Part shown: positions 1 through 8,754 of the stretch, one piece after another
How positions within the stretch are numbered: position 1 is the stretch's first letter
Layout: the number at the start of each line of letters is the position of its first letter
Assembly: GCF_030817015.1 (NCBI RefSeq)
Contig: NZ_JAUSYS010000001.1
Span: 4,278,001 to 4,342,000 of the forward strand
DNA length: 64,000 nt
From: Arthrobacter sp. V1I7
Lineage (GTDB): Bacteria > Actinomycetota > Actinomycetes > Actinomycetales > Micrococcaceae
Direction: 5' to 3'
Translations under genes and position numbers: made by a program
Notes under the pieces: generated by a model
What the model saw: the letters and a program-made list of their open reading frames with translations, nothing else
What the model was told of the DNA's origin: nothing
The model's database searches: none

Positions 1-800
1 CCGGACTGCACGGTGTTGAAGGCGAAGAGGTTGTGCATGCCCAGGATCCAGCCGCAGAAACCGACAGCCATGAACAGGCCGATCTTGGTCTTGGTGACGG
101 GCACACCCACGGCGCGGGCCGCGTTGGCGTCGCCGCCGGCGGCGAAGATCCAGTTTCCCATCTTGGTGCGCAGCAGGACCCAGGAAGCCACGATCACCAG
201 GGCGATCCAGATGAACACCGTGACGTTGACGTCGATGCCGCCGATCTTGATGGTCGAGGCGAACAGCACGCGGGCGGCGTCGAAACCGTCGAGGTCGGAC
301 ACCGAGGGGGTTGCCACCGCCCCGCCGATCATGCGGGTCAGGCCGAGGTTGAGGCCGGCAAGCATCAGGAAGGATGCCAGCGTGACGATGAAGCTGGGGA
401 GTTTTGTTTTGACGAGGATCCAGCCGTTGATGAACCCGATGCCCAAGGACACTACGAGCGCGAAGGCAACTCCGACCCAGATGTTTGTGCTGAAGTACCA
501 GCTGAACATGGAGGCTGAGAGGGCTGAGGTGATGACTGCGACGCCGGTGGAGAGGTCAAATTCGCCACCGATCATCAGCAGGGCCACGCCCACGGCCATG
601 ATCCCGATGGTGGAGCTGCCGTACAGCACGGTTGCCAGGGAACTGGGCTGCAGGAAGACGGGGGCGATGGCGGCAAAGAATACGAAAAGTACCAGAGCGC
701 CGACGAGGGCGCCTATTTCGGGGCGCAACAGCAATTTTTGGATGGTATTTCGGGTGCGGACGCGCTCATCTGAGGTGGCGGTTAGGACAGCATTGGCCAT
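1..800 (-). CDS. Sugar ABC transporter permease (RbsC-like), cut by the window edge
   Basis: Integral membrane permease of a ribose/inositol-type ABC importer. About 266 residues are visible. The start is an ATG at 800 preceded by AAAGGAG about 10 nt upstream, and the 3' end lies beyond base 1. After a short cytoplasmic N-terminus the protein is a run of hydrophobic helices. It contains the GGEFDLSTG segment, the family counterpart of the GGIDLSVG motif of RbsC-type permeases. It lies 73 nt downstream of the binding-protein gene in the same orientation, so the two form one transporter. The ATPase is expected to the left, outside the window. The iol genes nearby make inositol the likely substrate, but that is inference. 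Confidence 0.88.
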   Translation of the reverse strand, partial: MANAVLTATSDERVRTRNTIQKLLLRPEIGALVGALVLFVFFAAIAPVFLQPSSLATVLYGSSTIGIMAVGVALLMIGGEFDLSTGVAVITSALSASMFSWYFSTNIWVGVAFALVVSLGIGFINGWILVKTKLPSFIVTLASFLMLAGLNLGLTRMIGGAVATPSVSDLDGFDAARVLFASTIKIGGIDVNVTVFIWIALVIVASWVLLRTKMGNWIFAAGGDANAARAVGVPVTKTKIGLFMAVGFCGWILGMHNLFAFNTVQS

Positions 801-822
801 GATTACTAAACTCCTTTGTCTT

Positions 823-856
823 GGGATGCCGGGCCGGTGCAGGCACCCGGCATCCC
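823..856 (-). terminator. Intercistronic hairpin between binding protein and permease
   Basis: Perfect 11-bp inverted repeat GGGATGCCGGG / CCCGGCATCCC (823-833 and 846-856) with a 12-nt loop, just after the binding-protein stop codon. No T-run follows. Such stems between a binding-protein gene and its permease usually act as partial terminators or mRNA 3'-end stabilisers that keep binding protein in excess. Confidence 0.6.
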
Positions 857-873
857 GACAGTTTTGTTGAGGG

Positions 874-1866
874 TTAGCGGATGCCGGCCTGAGCGAACTT
901 GGAGACATCGGCTGCATTGCTCTTGTCGACAACAGCCGGGCCCGTGTAGACCTGCTGCCCGCCGCCAACCTTGAAACCGCCCACTTTGCTCAGCCAAATG
1001 GTGTCCACGGCGCCGTAGCCCTGGAGATAGGGCTGCTGGTCCACAGTGAACGCGACACTTCCGTCTTCAATGGCCTTGGCCAGCTCGCCGTTCAGGTCGA
1101 ACGAAGCCACCTTGATCTTGCTGCCTGTTTCCTTCACGGACTTCACAATGGTGAGCGTGAACGGGGCGCCGAGACCGATGATCGCGTCGGCGTCCGGCGT
1201 GGACTGGAGCTTCGCCGTCACCGTAGAGGAGACGGAGGTCATGTCCGCGCCGTTGACGTTGAGGATCTCGGAGCCGGGAACCTGTTCCTTGACACCGGCA
1301 CACCGGTTTTCGAGGCCGACGTGGCCCTGCTCCTGAATCACGCAGATCGGGTGCTTGATGCCCTCTGCGGCGAGTCGCTGTCCCACCGTGACACCGGCGA
1401 GCTTGTCGCTCTGCCCAAAGTGGGTGATAGCGCCCATAGCCTTCGACTGGTCTTCACCGGCGTTGAAGCTCACCACGGGAATCCCCGCGTCCACCGCCTT
1501 CTTGACGACGTCCTTCAGGGCCTCCGGCTTGGCCAGCGTGATGAGGATACCGTCCACCTTCTGGTCAATGGCCTGCTGCACCAACTGCGCCTGGCGGCCC
1601 CCCTCAGCGTCCCCGCTGTAAAGCAGCTCGACGTTGTCCTTCGTCGCGGCGCTCTCGGCACCCTTCCGGACGATGTCCCAGAACGTGTCGCCGGCGGCCG
1701 CGTGGGTGATCATCGCGACCTTCAATCGCGGCGTGTCCGCAACCGTGCCACCTCCCCCACCATTTACGGTTTCGGTCTTGCCGCCCGTGCTTGAACAGGC
1801 GCTCAGGGCCACCATCGGAACGACGGCCGCTATCAGGGCTGCCTTCCGCCAAGAAATCTTCTTCAC
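874..1866 (-). CDS. Sugar ABC transporter substrate-binding lipoprotein (RbsB family)
   Basis: 330-residue periplasmic-binding-protein-like lipoprotein that captures the sugar outside the membrane. The open frame extends to 1935, but the GTG at 1866 is preferred. AAGGAG sits at the right distance before it, and translation then begins with a proper signal peptide: KK, a hydrophobic stretch, and the lipobox LSAC about 23 residues in. A Gly-rich linker follows, then the peripla_BP_4 fold with typical segments such as the DGILITLAKPEAL region. It is first in a transporter transcript with the permease downstream. The leader carries a TGTCctGACA-type site shared with iolC, which suggests co-regulation with inositol catabolism. 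Confidence 0.88.
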   Translation of the reverse strand: MKKISWRKAALIAAVVPMVALSACSSTGGKTETVNGGGGGTVADTPRLKVAMITHAAAGDTFWDIVRKGAESAATKDNVELLYSGDAEGGRQAQLVQQAIDQKVDGILITLAKPEALKDVVKKAVDAGIPVVSFNAGEDQSKAMGAITHFGQSDKLAGVTVGQRLAAEGIKHPICVIQEQGHVGLENRCAGVKEQVPGSEILNVNGADMTSVSSTVTAKLQSTPDADAIIGLGAPFTLTIVKSVKETGSKIKVASFDLNGELAKAIEDGSVAFTVDQQPYLQGYGAVDTIWLSKVGGFKVGGGQQVYTGPAVVDKSNAADVSKFAQAGIR

Positions 1867-1954
1867 GATTTTCTCCTTCGATAGGGGCTGCGGCCCTGCC
1901 ACTCTGCAGGAGCTCAAGGCCCTCCCCTCGATCATGGTGAGTCGCAGTACGTTT

Positions 1955-1976
1955 TGTCAATAGTTTGTCCTGACAT
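1955..1976 (-). promoter_or_regulatory. iol-type operator/promoter element upstream of the binding-protein gene
   Basis: TGTCCTGACA (1966-1975) is an inverted repeat TGTC-n2-GACA. The 22-nt block at 1955-1976 matches the block at 14328-14349 before iolC at 19 of 22 positions. On the minus (transcribed) strand both blocks end in TTGACA, a good -35 hexamer, so the motif overlaps or abuts the -35. It also fits the KGWCHTRACA pattern described for corynebacterial IolR; the match is by eye. Confidence 0.6.
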
Positions 1977-1986
1977 TAGGATGTTT

Positions 1987-3036
1987 TTACGTGAATTTGA
2001 TCGGGCCCGTGGCGGACGAGGTGCTGTTACTCCCCAGCTTCCAGGCCTCCGCGGGTGGCGCCGTTGTGCTGCGGACGATCAAACGAGGGTCACTGACTAC
2101 GTGGACGGGACCGCCGCGGCCTTCCAATCGATCAACCGCACGGTCGACGGCAGCGACGGCCAGCAGCGGCGCCTCCGAACTGACGGACGAAAGCTGCACG
2201 AACCTGAGCTGCGCAAGCTGACTGTTGTCGAAGCCAAGGACCGATACGTCCTCGGGGACACGCAGCCCCGCAGCCCGCAAGCTTTCCATTACACCCAGAG
2301 CCGATCGGTCGTTGAACGCAATGACAGCAGAAGGGAGGCTCCCCTGGAGCGAATCCCCAGCCCTCAAACCGTCGTCTTCCCCGGGCCCGCCGGGAATGAT
2401 GACCGGCTCAAGCTGGCGGCCCATCATCTCGAGCCGAAAAGCATCCCGGCGCCGCGCGGCCGAGACGGCCGATCCACCGTCGACATGGACAATATTCCAG
2501 TGCCCCAGGCCCGTCAGGTGTTCTACCGCTACGCGGACGCCGGCACGATCGTCGCTGCTGATCGAGTCAACGAAGGCGCCAACGTCGTCACGCAGGAGGC
2601 TCACGACAGGAACGCGACCGGCATAGCGCTCCAGTTCCCTGATGCCCAAGCTCGGCGCGATGACAATCAACGCTTCCGAGCCGAAGTCAAGAAGCCCGTC
2701 AATCGCCCGCGCTTCAGATCGGCTGCGGCCGACCGCACTGAGCACCACTTCGTAGCCCCGCTCTGCAGCCTGGGCGTAGACCGCGTCGACGATTTCCGCG
2801 TGGAATGGGGCACTGCCATGGAAGGTGACACCGAGCAGCCTCGTCCTGCTGCTCCGGAGCAACCGCGCCCGGCTGTCCGGCCGGTAGCCCAAGTCCCGCG
2901 CCACAGTGAGGACCCTCTCCCGGGTGCGTTCCGCGGCCCCCGGAGCGCCCCGCATCACAATCGAGACCAGCGCCCTGGAAACGCCCGCCGCTTGGGCGAC
3001 ATCCATCAGGGTTGGGCGGCGCTGCATTTCCGTCAC
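1987..3036 (-). CDS. LacI-family transcriptional regulator
   Basis: 349-residue repressor-type regulator. The N-terminal LacI helix-turn-helix is clear (TLMDVAQAAGVSRALVSIVMRG, roughly residues 9-30), followed by a periplasmic-binding-like sugar-sensing domain with the usual LGVT, SLLRDD and VLGFDNSQLA segments. A GTG at 3036 is the start, with AAGGAG 4 nt upstream; the ATG at 3027 is a possible alternative. It is divergent from the isomerase gene at 3256, and the shared intergenic region contains a LacI-type palindrome, so autoregulation and control of the divergent gene are likely. The effector is probably a sugar or inositol derivative (inference from context). Confidence 0.9.
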   Translation of the reverse strand: MTEMQRRPTLMDVAQAAGVSRALVSIVMRGAPGAAERTRERVLTVARDLGYRPDSRARLLRSSRTRLLGVTFHGSAPFHAEIVDAVYAQAAERGYEVVLSAVGRSRSEARAIDGLLDFGSEALIVIAPSLGIRELERYAGRVPVVSLLRDDVGAFVDSISSDDRAGVRVAVEHLTGLGHWNIVHVDGGSAVSAARRRDAFRLEMMGRQLEPVIIPGGPGEDDGLRAGDSLQGSLPSAVIAFNDRSALGVMESLRAAGLRVPEDVSVLGFDNSQLAQLRFVQLSSVSSEAPLLAVAAVDRAVDRLEGRGGPVHVVSDPRLIVRSTTAPPAEAWKLGSNSTSSATGPIKFT

Positions 3037-3061
3037 ACTTCTCCTTCGTTGCGAGCACGAT

Positions 3062-3119
3062 TAGAACGTTCTAGACATGATGGCGGTCACATGTAACGAT
3101 AGTCCACTAGAACGATTTA
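3062..3119. promoter_or_regulatory. Candidate LacI-family operators in the divergent promoter region
   Basis: TAGAACGTTCTA at 3062-3073 is a perfect 12-bp palindrome with the central CG typical of LacI-family operators. A degraded copy, TAGAACGATTTA, lies at 3108-3119. Both sit between the LacI gene (start 3036) and the isomerase (start 3256). No strong promoter was picked out by eye. Confidence 0.55.
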
Positions 3120-3255
3120 AATTTTTCCCGCAGAAACGCTCACGGGGCCAGTTGCTGTCAGAACCACAGTGGCCTCCCCCGTTACCCCCCGTGAAAGAGC
3201 ATTCGTGGCCTGATCCACCACCTCCACAAATTTCGCACCAAAGAAGGGATACCCA

Positions 3256-4221
3256 ATGAAGATTGGTTTGATCACAGATTCAGTGAGCCGGCTTCCATTT
3301 GACCAGGCGCTGGACTTGGCCAGGGAACTTGCCTTGAGCTCGGTTGAGGTGGCCACCGGTAACTGGTCCGAGAGTCCACATGCCGACCTTCCGACGCTGA
3401 AGTCCTCCGCGCTGGCCAGAAGCGAGTTGCAGGACCTGGTGGTCGGCCGCGGTCTGGAAATCAGCGCTCTGAACGCCAACGGCAACCAGCTCCACCCTGT
3501 CTCCGGAGCCAGGCACGATCAGGTGGTGCGCGACTCCATCACCGTCGCCGGAGAACTAGGTGTTCCCACGGTGGTGCTGATGTCTGGTTTGCCGGCAGCG
3601 CGCGGCGACTCCACCCCAAACTGGATTACTAGCGCGTGGCCCCCGGAAAACCTCGACGTTCTTGACTACCAGTGGAAAGAGGTCGCCGTTCCCTACTGGC
3701 GCGAACTGGCAAAGTTCGCCGCCGACAACGGCGTACGACTTGCGGTGGAGCCATGCGGCAACCAGCTGGTCCACAATGTCGCAACAATGCAACGGCTGCT
3801 TAACGAAGTCGATAACGAAGCGGTCGGAACCAATCTGGACCCCTCACACCTGATGTGGATGGGAGCCGACATTCCTACTGTCGTCCAGGCGTTAGGCAGT
3901 TCCATCTACCACGTGCATGCCAAAGACATCCGTGTGGAACTCCCCCATGCCCGGCAAAATGGAATGCTGGACACCACCCCCCTAGACCAGCCGCGAGCGC
4001 GCGCCTGGAACTACGTCACCCTCGGTCTCGGACACGCCCAAGGGGCCACCTTCTGGGCAGACTTTGTTTACCAGCTCCGCGCGGTTGGTTACGACGGAAC
4101 TCTCAACATCGAGCATGAAGACACCCTGGTGAGCTCATCGGAGGGCGTTCGCCGCGCCGCCAAACTTCTGGGCGACGTCGTCCTCACCGAGACCCCAGAC
4201 TGGTCCCCGGCAAGAATCTGA
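3256..4221 (+). CDS. Sugar phosphate isomerase/epimerase (xylose isomerase-like TIM barrel)
   Basis: 321-residue cytosolic enzyme of the AP_endonuc_2/xylose isomerase-like TIM barrel superfamily. The ATG at 3256 follows AAGGGA. Expected metal-binding segments are visible: the VEPCG strand (Glu), the NLDPSHLMWMG segment (Asp and His), the HVHAKDIR strand (His and Asp) and the C-terminal NIEHED strand (Glu). Substrate cannot be read from sequence. Its position next to the sugar transporter and inositol genes suggests an inosose/keto-inositol isomerase role like IolI, but this is inference. It is transcribed away from the LacI gene. Confidence 0.85.
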   Translation: MKIGLITDSVSRLPFDQALDLARELALSSVEVATGNWSESPHADLPTLKSSALARSELQDLVVGRGLEISALNANGNQLHPVSGARHDQVVRDSITVAGELGVPTVVLMSGLPAARGDSTPNWITSAWPPENLDVLDYQWKEVAVPYWRELAKFAADNGVRLAVEPCGNQLVHNVATMQRLLNEVDNEAVGTNLDPSHLMWMGADIPTVVQALGSSIYHVHAKDIRVELPHARQNGMLDTTPLDQPRARAWNYVTLGLGHAQGATFWADFVYQLRAVGYDGTLNIEHEDTLVSSSEGVRRAAKLLGDVVLTETPDWSPARI

Positions 4222-4298
4222 AGCACTGGGACAGGCTACGGGCTCTTGGCCCGGTCCGCATCAAAATCATTGAACTTCTCCAAAACGAAAAACTTGCC

Positions 4299-5066
4299 AT
4301 GACAACGCCGTCAGAAGCACACGGGAAAAGACCGGGAAACCCTCCGCCCCCAAGCTCGGCTTGATCACTTTCATCGCCACCCTCGGCGGTTTGCTGTTTG
4401 GTTATGACACGGGTGTAATCAGCGGCGCCCTGCCGTTCATGAGCCTCTCTCCCGAGCAAGGAGGACTGGGACTTCCGGTGGCCGAAGAGGGCGTGGTGAC
4501 CGCTTCACTGGTATTCGGCGCAGTATTCGGCTCAATACTCTCGGCGGCCGACTCTCCGACAGGCAGGGCCGCAAACGCACCATCATGCTGCTCGCAGTCA
4601 TCTTCTTCATAGGCGCCGTGGGGTGTGCCATCGCCCCGAACACTGAATTCATCGTCGCCGCCCGCTTCGTCTTGGGTCATACCTCGTTTTGGCGGGGATG
4701 CTCGTGTTCCTGTTTTTTATGCAGGCGTGCATTAGTCCAGTCTTTTGGCTGCTATTGGCCGAAATCTTCCCGCTGAAGATTCGCGGCGTGGCAACGGGTC
4801 TTGCAACCTCCTTCGTGTGGATTGCGAACACGATTGTGTCCCTGGTATTCCCCGTGCTGATTGCTGCTATCCGGGGGTATACCTTCTTCCTTTTTGCAGT
4901 CATCAACGTCGCAACCTTGGTCTTCTACGTCCGCGCAATTCCGGAAACGAAGAACCTCACCCTTGAGCAAATCGAAGACAACCTCACCCAGCGCTTTGGT
5001 GGCAGCAAGCCCCGCACTGACGGAGATCAGCAGAAGGTCTTGGAGGGAGTCAGCCGGCGGAGTTGA
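4299..5066 (+). pseudogene. Decayed MFS sugar/inositol transporter
   Basis: Remnant of a sugar-porter MFS transporter (normally about 470 residues). The first part reads [19 protein letters not shown] and continues with the helix-1 [10 protein letters not shown] signature. The frame then breaks near 4545, continues as [20 protein letters not shown] at 4585, breaks again, and resumes from about 4689 with the C-terminal helices and the ETKNLTLEQIE tail ending at 5066. The middle helices (roughly 4-9) are missing. The probable original ATG at 4299 is out of frame with the rest, so there are at least three lesions. It was probably an IolT-like inositol:proton symporter. It cannot be functional as read. 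Confidence 0.85.
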
Positions 5067-5227
5067 TAGCAGGCTCGCGGCACTTGGCCACTGGAAGCCC
5101 CGGCGGTCCCTGCTGCCTGACACACCACACGGCCGGCGAACAACGGCCAAGTCGCCGCCTACGCGCCGTACCCTAGTCGCCATCCGGAATCCAGACCCAT
5201 TCCACCAACAGGAGAAGGAAACGAAAC

Positions 5228-5512
5228 ATGCGTATTGGCATTGTCGGATACGGAGCAGACGGCAGGTACTTCCACGCTCCGTTCATTGAAGCGGCGGACG
5301 GCATCGAATTGGTTGGCATTGTGGCCCGCTCGGAAACGAAGAGGGCGCAGGCCGAAGCGGACTTCCCAGAGCTGCCCGTCTACGGGAGCCTTGCCGAACT
5401 GCTGGACGCCGGCGTGGACGCGGTGACCATCACCACCCCGCCGCACACCCGCCGCGACCTGGTCATGGAAGCCATCGAAGCAGACGTGCATGTGGTGGCC
5501 GATAAGCCCTGA
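5228..5512 (+). pseudogene. Truncated Gfo/Idh/MocA-family oxidoreductase (N-terminal Rossmann half only)
   Basis: 94 codons with a good ribosome binding site (AGGAGAAGG), then an N-terminal NAD-binding domain: GIVGYGADGRYFHAPF, then the VYGSLAELL and [15 protein letters not shown] segments, ending at HVVADKP. That is the conserved E/DKP motif before the catalytic half. A TGA follows immediately, at the junction with an inverted transporter fragment. Family members are about 340-390 residues, so some 250 residues including the substrate domain are gone. This is a deletion or rearrangement scar. Confidence 0.85.
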
Positions 5513-5514
5513 CG

Positions 5515-5812
5515 ATTCGGCCGCGTTTGGGCGGCCGGCGACATTTCCGCGAGGTACACAGGGACGATGACGGAGGCGCCGCCCACGGCCAGGCCAATGA
5601 TGGTCTTGCTCCTGCCGAACCGGTCCGAGAGCCGGCCTGCACTGATGGCGCCGAAGGCCGCACCGAACAGGAGCGTGGAGGTGACGAGCCCTTCGGTCAA
5701 CGGTGTGAGGCCGAGGTCCCGCTTTCTTCGGATTGGCTGGCTCGGTGGTGCCCGGGCGCTGGGCCTGGACCGCGGTGGGGTGCGATATGGTCTGCTTCGC
5801 GTCGGTCCCCAC
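5515..5812 (-). pseudogene. Second decayed MFS sugar transporter (N-terminal pieces)
   Basis: On the minus strand a GTG at 5812 overlaps the stop of the iolH-like gene and opens an N-terminal tail ([18 protein letters not shown]). After a frame change come [18 protein letters not shown] and [16 protein letters not shown], then a jump to [20 protein letters not shown]. These are helix 1-3 and helix 4 motifs of sugar porters with the connecting parts deleted. Homology stops at about 5515, where the truncated Gfo/Idh fragment begins on the other strand. The tight junction with iolH suggests the transporter was once the next gene of the iol operon. Confidence 0.8.
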
Positions 5813-6685
5813 TACTTGACCTTATCGATGTACCGGCCCATCGTCTCCAGCTGGTAACGGGACACGTCCTCGGCGTTGTCGTCCTCGGCGAAGACACTGG
5901 ATACCATCACTGGGTTGTCCTTGTCCAGGAAGCCGATTTCCTTGAGCCCGCCGAAGAACTCGTCCCAGTTGACGTCGCCGTCGCCGATCTTCAGGTGCTG
6001 GTGCAGCCGTACGGCGTTTCCGGGCGGGTTGGTGATGTAACGCAGGCCGTGGGAGGCGTGGTGGTCCATGGTGTCCGAGACGTGGACGAGGCGCAGCTTG
6101 TCCCCCTGCGGCCCTCATGATCTCCAGGGGCTTGTTGCCCATGTGGAACGAGTGTGAGGCCACGTAGACCATGCCGATGTTGGGCGAGTTGAGCCCGCGG
6201 ATGACGCGGATGGCGGCCAGGCCATCTTCGACGAAGTCGTCCGGGTGCGGGTCGATCAGGACATCCAGGCCCTCCCGCTCGATGATCGGCAGCAGCTCTT
6301 CCATGGAGCGGTAGAAGGCGCGCTCGGATTCCTCGGCCTTCTCGGGGCGGCCGCTGAATTCGGTGTTCATGGTGCTGACGCCGAGGTCTAGGGCGATTTG
6401 GATGGCGCGCTTCCAGTAGCGGACGGCGGCTTCGCGGGCGTCCTCGTCCGGACCGGACCAGCGCAGGACCGGCAGGACTGACGCGATTTCGACGCCGGCA
6501 TCCTTGCACGCCTTGTTCATCTGGGCCACCAGCTCATCGTCGGCTTTGGGGTGGTTGTAGAAGGGGATCATGTCCGCATGCGGAGTCAGCTGCAGGTACT
6601 TGTATCCGAGGTCGGCGGCCACGCGCGGAAATTCCAGCAGGCTGTGGCTGTGATGGAAAGGGGTGGGGTCCAGGGCGATTTTCAT
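5812..6685 (-). CDS. iolH: IolH-type sugar phosphate isomerase/epimerase with one frameshift
   Basis: Start ATG at 6685 after AAAGGAG. The frame gives about 190 residues of a xylose isomerase-like TIM barrel (MKIALDPTPFHHSHSLLEFP onward, with FSGRPEKAEESE and DPHPDDFVEDG). It then leaves frame at a run of five C (6102-6106 on the plus strand). Removing one base restores AAGDKLRLVHVSDTMDHH and a normal C-terminus ending at 5812, about 290 residues in all. The downstream part is fully conserved in style, so the extra base is either a sequencing indel or a very recent mutation. IolH is a family name from corynebacterial iol clusters; its reaction is not settled. Confidence 0.75.
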
Positions 6686-6782
6686 GGTCACTCCTTTGTG
6701 GTTTGGAAAACTTCGATGGTGCGTGCAAGAAGGCGGCCCGCCGGCTGCTGCCGACAGACCGCCTCGTGGTTTGCAGGAGCTG

Positions 6783-7796
6783 TTAGTTGTAGAGGTCCGG
6801 CTTGGCGTTGAGCTGAACCTTGACCTTTTCGCCCGACTTCTGGGCTTCGACGCCGGCTTCGCAGCAGGCTGCGGTGGCGTAGCCGTCCCAGACGGTGGGG
6901 CCGCCGATTTCGCCGCGGCGGGCCGCGTCCACCCAAGCCTGGACTTCGACGTCATACGCTGCGCCGAATCGCTCCTCGAAGCCGGGAGTGACCTTGCCGC
7001 CCCAGCGGCCGGAGGTGCGGAAATACGGGCCGCCGTCGCCGCCGATGTTCACGATGCCGTCCTCGAAAGAGGCCTGGGTGGCCACTTCGTAGCCGAACTT
7101 GGCGTTGACATAGATCTCGACGTCGGCCAGGACACCGGACTCCGTCTCGAGCAGTACGTGCTGGGGGTCGTGCTGGCCTGCCGGCGCGTTCTTCGTTGCC
7201 TTGCCCAGGCGGACCTGCACGGAGGTGATTTCCTCGCCTGTGAAGAAGCGAATCGCGTCGAATTCGTGCACCACGGAGTCGTTGATGAGCATCTCGTTGG
7301 TGAAGCCTTGGGGCGTTGTGGGGTTGCGGTGCTGGTGGTGCAGCATCAGCAGCTCCCCCAGTTCGCGGTCGCGGATGACAGAGCCCAAGGCCGCGTATTC
7401 GGCGTCAAAGCGGCGCATGAAGCCGACCTGGATGCGTTTGTGGCCCAGCGCGGTTTCTGCCTGGACAACTTTCCACGCACTTTCGGCGTCAGGGGTGAGC
7501 GGCTTTTCGCACAGGATCGGGAAGTCCTTCTTGAGCGCCTGGTACAGGATTTCCTCGTGAAGGAATCCGGGGGTGGCGATCAGCACGGCGTTGACATCGC
7601 CGTTGTTGAGCGCCTCCTCGGCACTGGCGAGTGCCACGGCGCCGTCGATCCCTTCGATGGCGGCCTGGGCACGGGAGAGGTCTACGTCGACGACGGCGGC
7701 AACTTCAGCGCCGTGGATGCGGGTGCTGAGCCGCTTGATGTGGTCCGCACCCATGCGGCCTGCGCCGATGACGGCTACGCGGAGAATCTCAGTCAT
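6783..7796 (-). CDS. iolG: Inositol 2-dehydrogenase (Gfo/Idh/MocA family)
   Basis: 337-residue NAD-dependent enzyme oxidising myo-inositol to scyllo-inosose, the first step of the pathway. The long open frame reaches 8033, but ATG 7796 is the start. AAAGGAC precedes it, and the protein then begins MTEILRVAVIGAGRMG with the Rossmann GxGxxG at residues 11-16. The EKP motif lies at 97-99, with Lys98. The DxxxH pair is Asp173/His177 (NDSVVHEFD), matching the catalytic Lys/Asp/His arrangement of characterised inositol dehydrogenases. It sits in the iol operon, 20 nt after the IolE-like gene. iolH follows after 97 nt. Confidence 0.9.
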   Translation of the reverse strand: MTEILRVAVIGAGRMGADHIKRLSTRIHGAEVAAVVDVDLSRAQAAIEGIDGAVALASAEEALNNGDVNAVLIATPGFLHEEILYQALKKDFPILCEKPLTPDAESAWKVVQAETALGHKRIQVGFMRRFDAEYAALGSVIRDRELGELLMLHHQHRNPTTPQGFTNEMLINDSVVHEFDAIRFFTGEEITSVQVRLGKATKNAPAGQHDPQHVLLETESGVLADVEIYVNAKFGYEVATQASFEDGIVNIGGDGGPYFRTSGRWGGKVTPGFEERFGAAYDVEVQAWVDAARRGEIGGPTVWDGYATAACCEAGVEAQKSGEKVKVQLNAKPDLYN

Positions 7797-7816
7797 TGTT
7801 CTGTCCTTTGGTCGGG

Positions 7817-8728
7817 CTAGCTGACGGTGGTGCGGGATCCGCAGGAGAGCAGGTAGTTGCGGGTGCGCTTGGCAATGGGCATCGGGACGTCGAAGGCAAC
7901 GGGGTACATGTCCTGTTCCACGATGCCAAAGATCGGACGGTTGAGTCCTTCCACTGCCTCGATGACAGCACGCAGGTCCGGAAGACCGTTCGGCGGTTCG
8001 GTCATGACGCCGGCCAGGTTCGCGGCGGCCCACGTCATGTTTTCCTCGTTGACCTTCTTCAGGACGTCCGGATTTATCTGCTTCAGGTGCAGGTAGCCGA
8101 TGCGGTCCGGGTAATTCTTGATCAGTTCAAGGCTGGAGGCTCCGCAGTATTCTGCGTGGCCTGTGTCCAGGCAGAGGTTCAAGTACTTCGGGTCCGTGGC
8201 GGCCAGCAGGGTTTCGATATCCTGTTGTGCGCCGACGTGCGAGTCTGCGTGGGAGTGGAACTGCTGCTTCAGGCCGAAGTCCTCCAGCAGGACCTTGCCC
8301 ATGCGGTTGTGGCCTGCGAACAGGTCAGCCCACTGCTCGTCGGTCAGTTCGCCGTTCTCAACGGCTTCGCCGGTGACGTCATCGCGCCACATGGCAGGAA
8401 TGACAACGATGTGTTCGCCGCCCATGGCTGCCGTCAGTTCGGCCACCTTACGGGCAGGTTCCCAGGCTTCCTCGTACTGGGCTGCGCCGCGGTGGAAGGC
8501 GGTGAAGACCGTACCGGCTGTAACCTTCAGGTCGCGCTGCTTGAGTTCCTCCGCGAGGCGGGTGGGATCGTTCGGCAGGTATCCGTAAGGGCCCAGTTCG
8601 ATCCATTTGTAACCGGACTCGGCCACTTCATCGAGGAACCGCTCCCACGGTGTCTGCTGGGGATCATCCGGGAACCAGACACCCCAGGAATCCGGCGCCG
8701 TGCCGATGATCAATTTGTTCTCAGTCAT
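7817..8728 (-). CDS. iolE: IolE-type 2-keto-myo-inositol (inosose) dehydratase
   Basis: 303-residue TIM-barrel protein starting MTENKLIIGTAPDSWGVWFP, the opening characteristic of IolE-like inosose dehydratases. Metal-ligand strands can be seen in IELGPYGY, QFHSHADSHVG, LCLDTGHAEYCG and the late GIVEQDMYP strand. In the pathway IolE removes water from scyllo-inosose to give the trihydroxycyclohexane-dione used by IolD. It lies between iolA (26 nt upstream) and iolG in one minus-strand operon. The sugar isomerase family is broad, so the assignment rests on N-terminal motif plus context. Confidence 0.78.
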   Translation of the reverse strand: MTENKLIIGTAPDSWGVWFPDDPQQTPWERFLDEVAESGYKWIELGPYGYLPNDPTRLAEELKQRDLKVTAGTVFTAFHRGAAQYEEAWEPARKVAELTAAMGGEHIVVIPAMWRDDVTGEAVENGELTDEQWADLFAGHNRMGKVLLEDFGLKQQFHSHADSHVGAQQDIETLLAATDPKYLNLCLDTGHAEYCGASSLELIKNYPDRIGYLHLKQINPDVLKKVNEENMTWAAANLAGVMTEPPNGLPDLRAVIEAVEGLNRPIFGIVEQDMYPVAFDVPMPIAKRTRNYLLSCGSRTTVS

Positions 8729-8754
8729 GACAGCTTTGTCTTTCGCGGTGGGGA

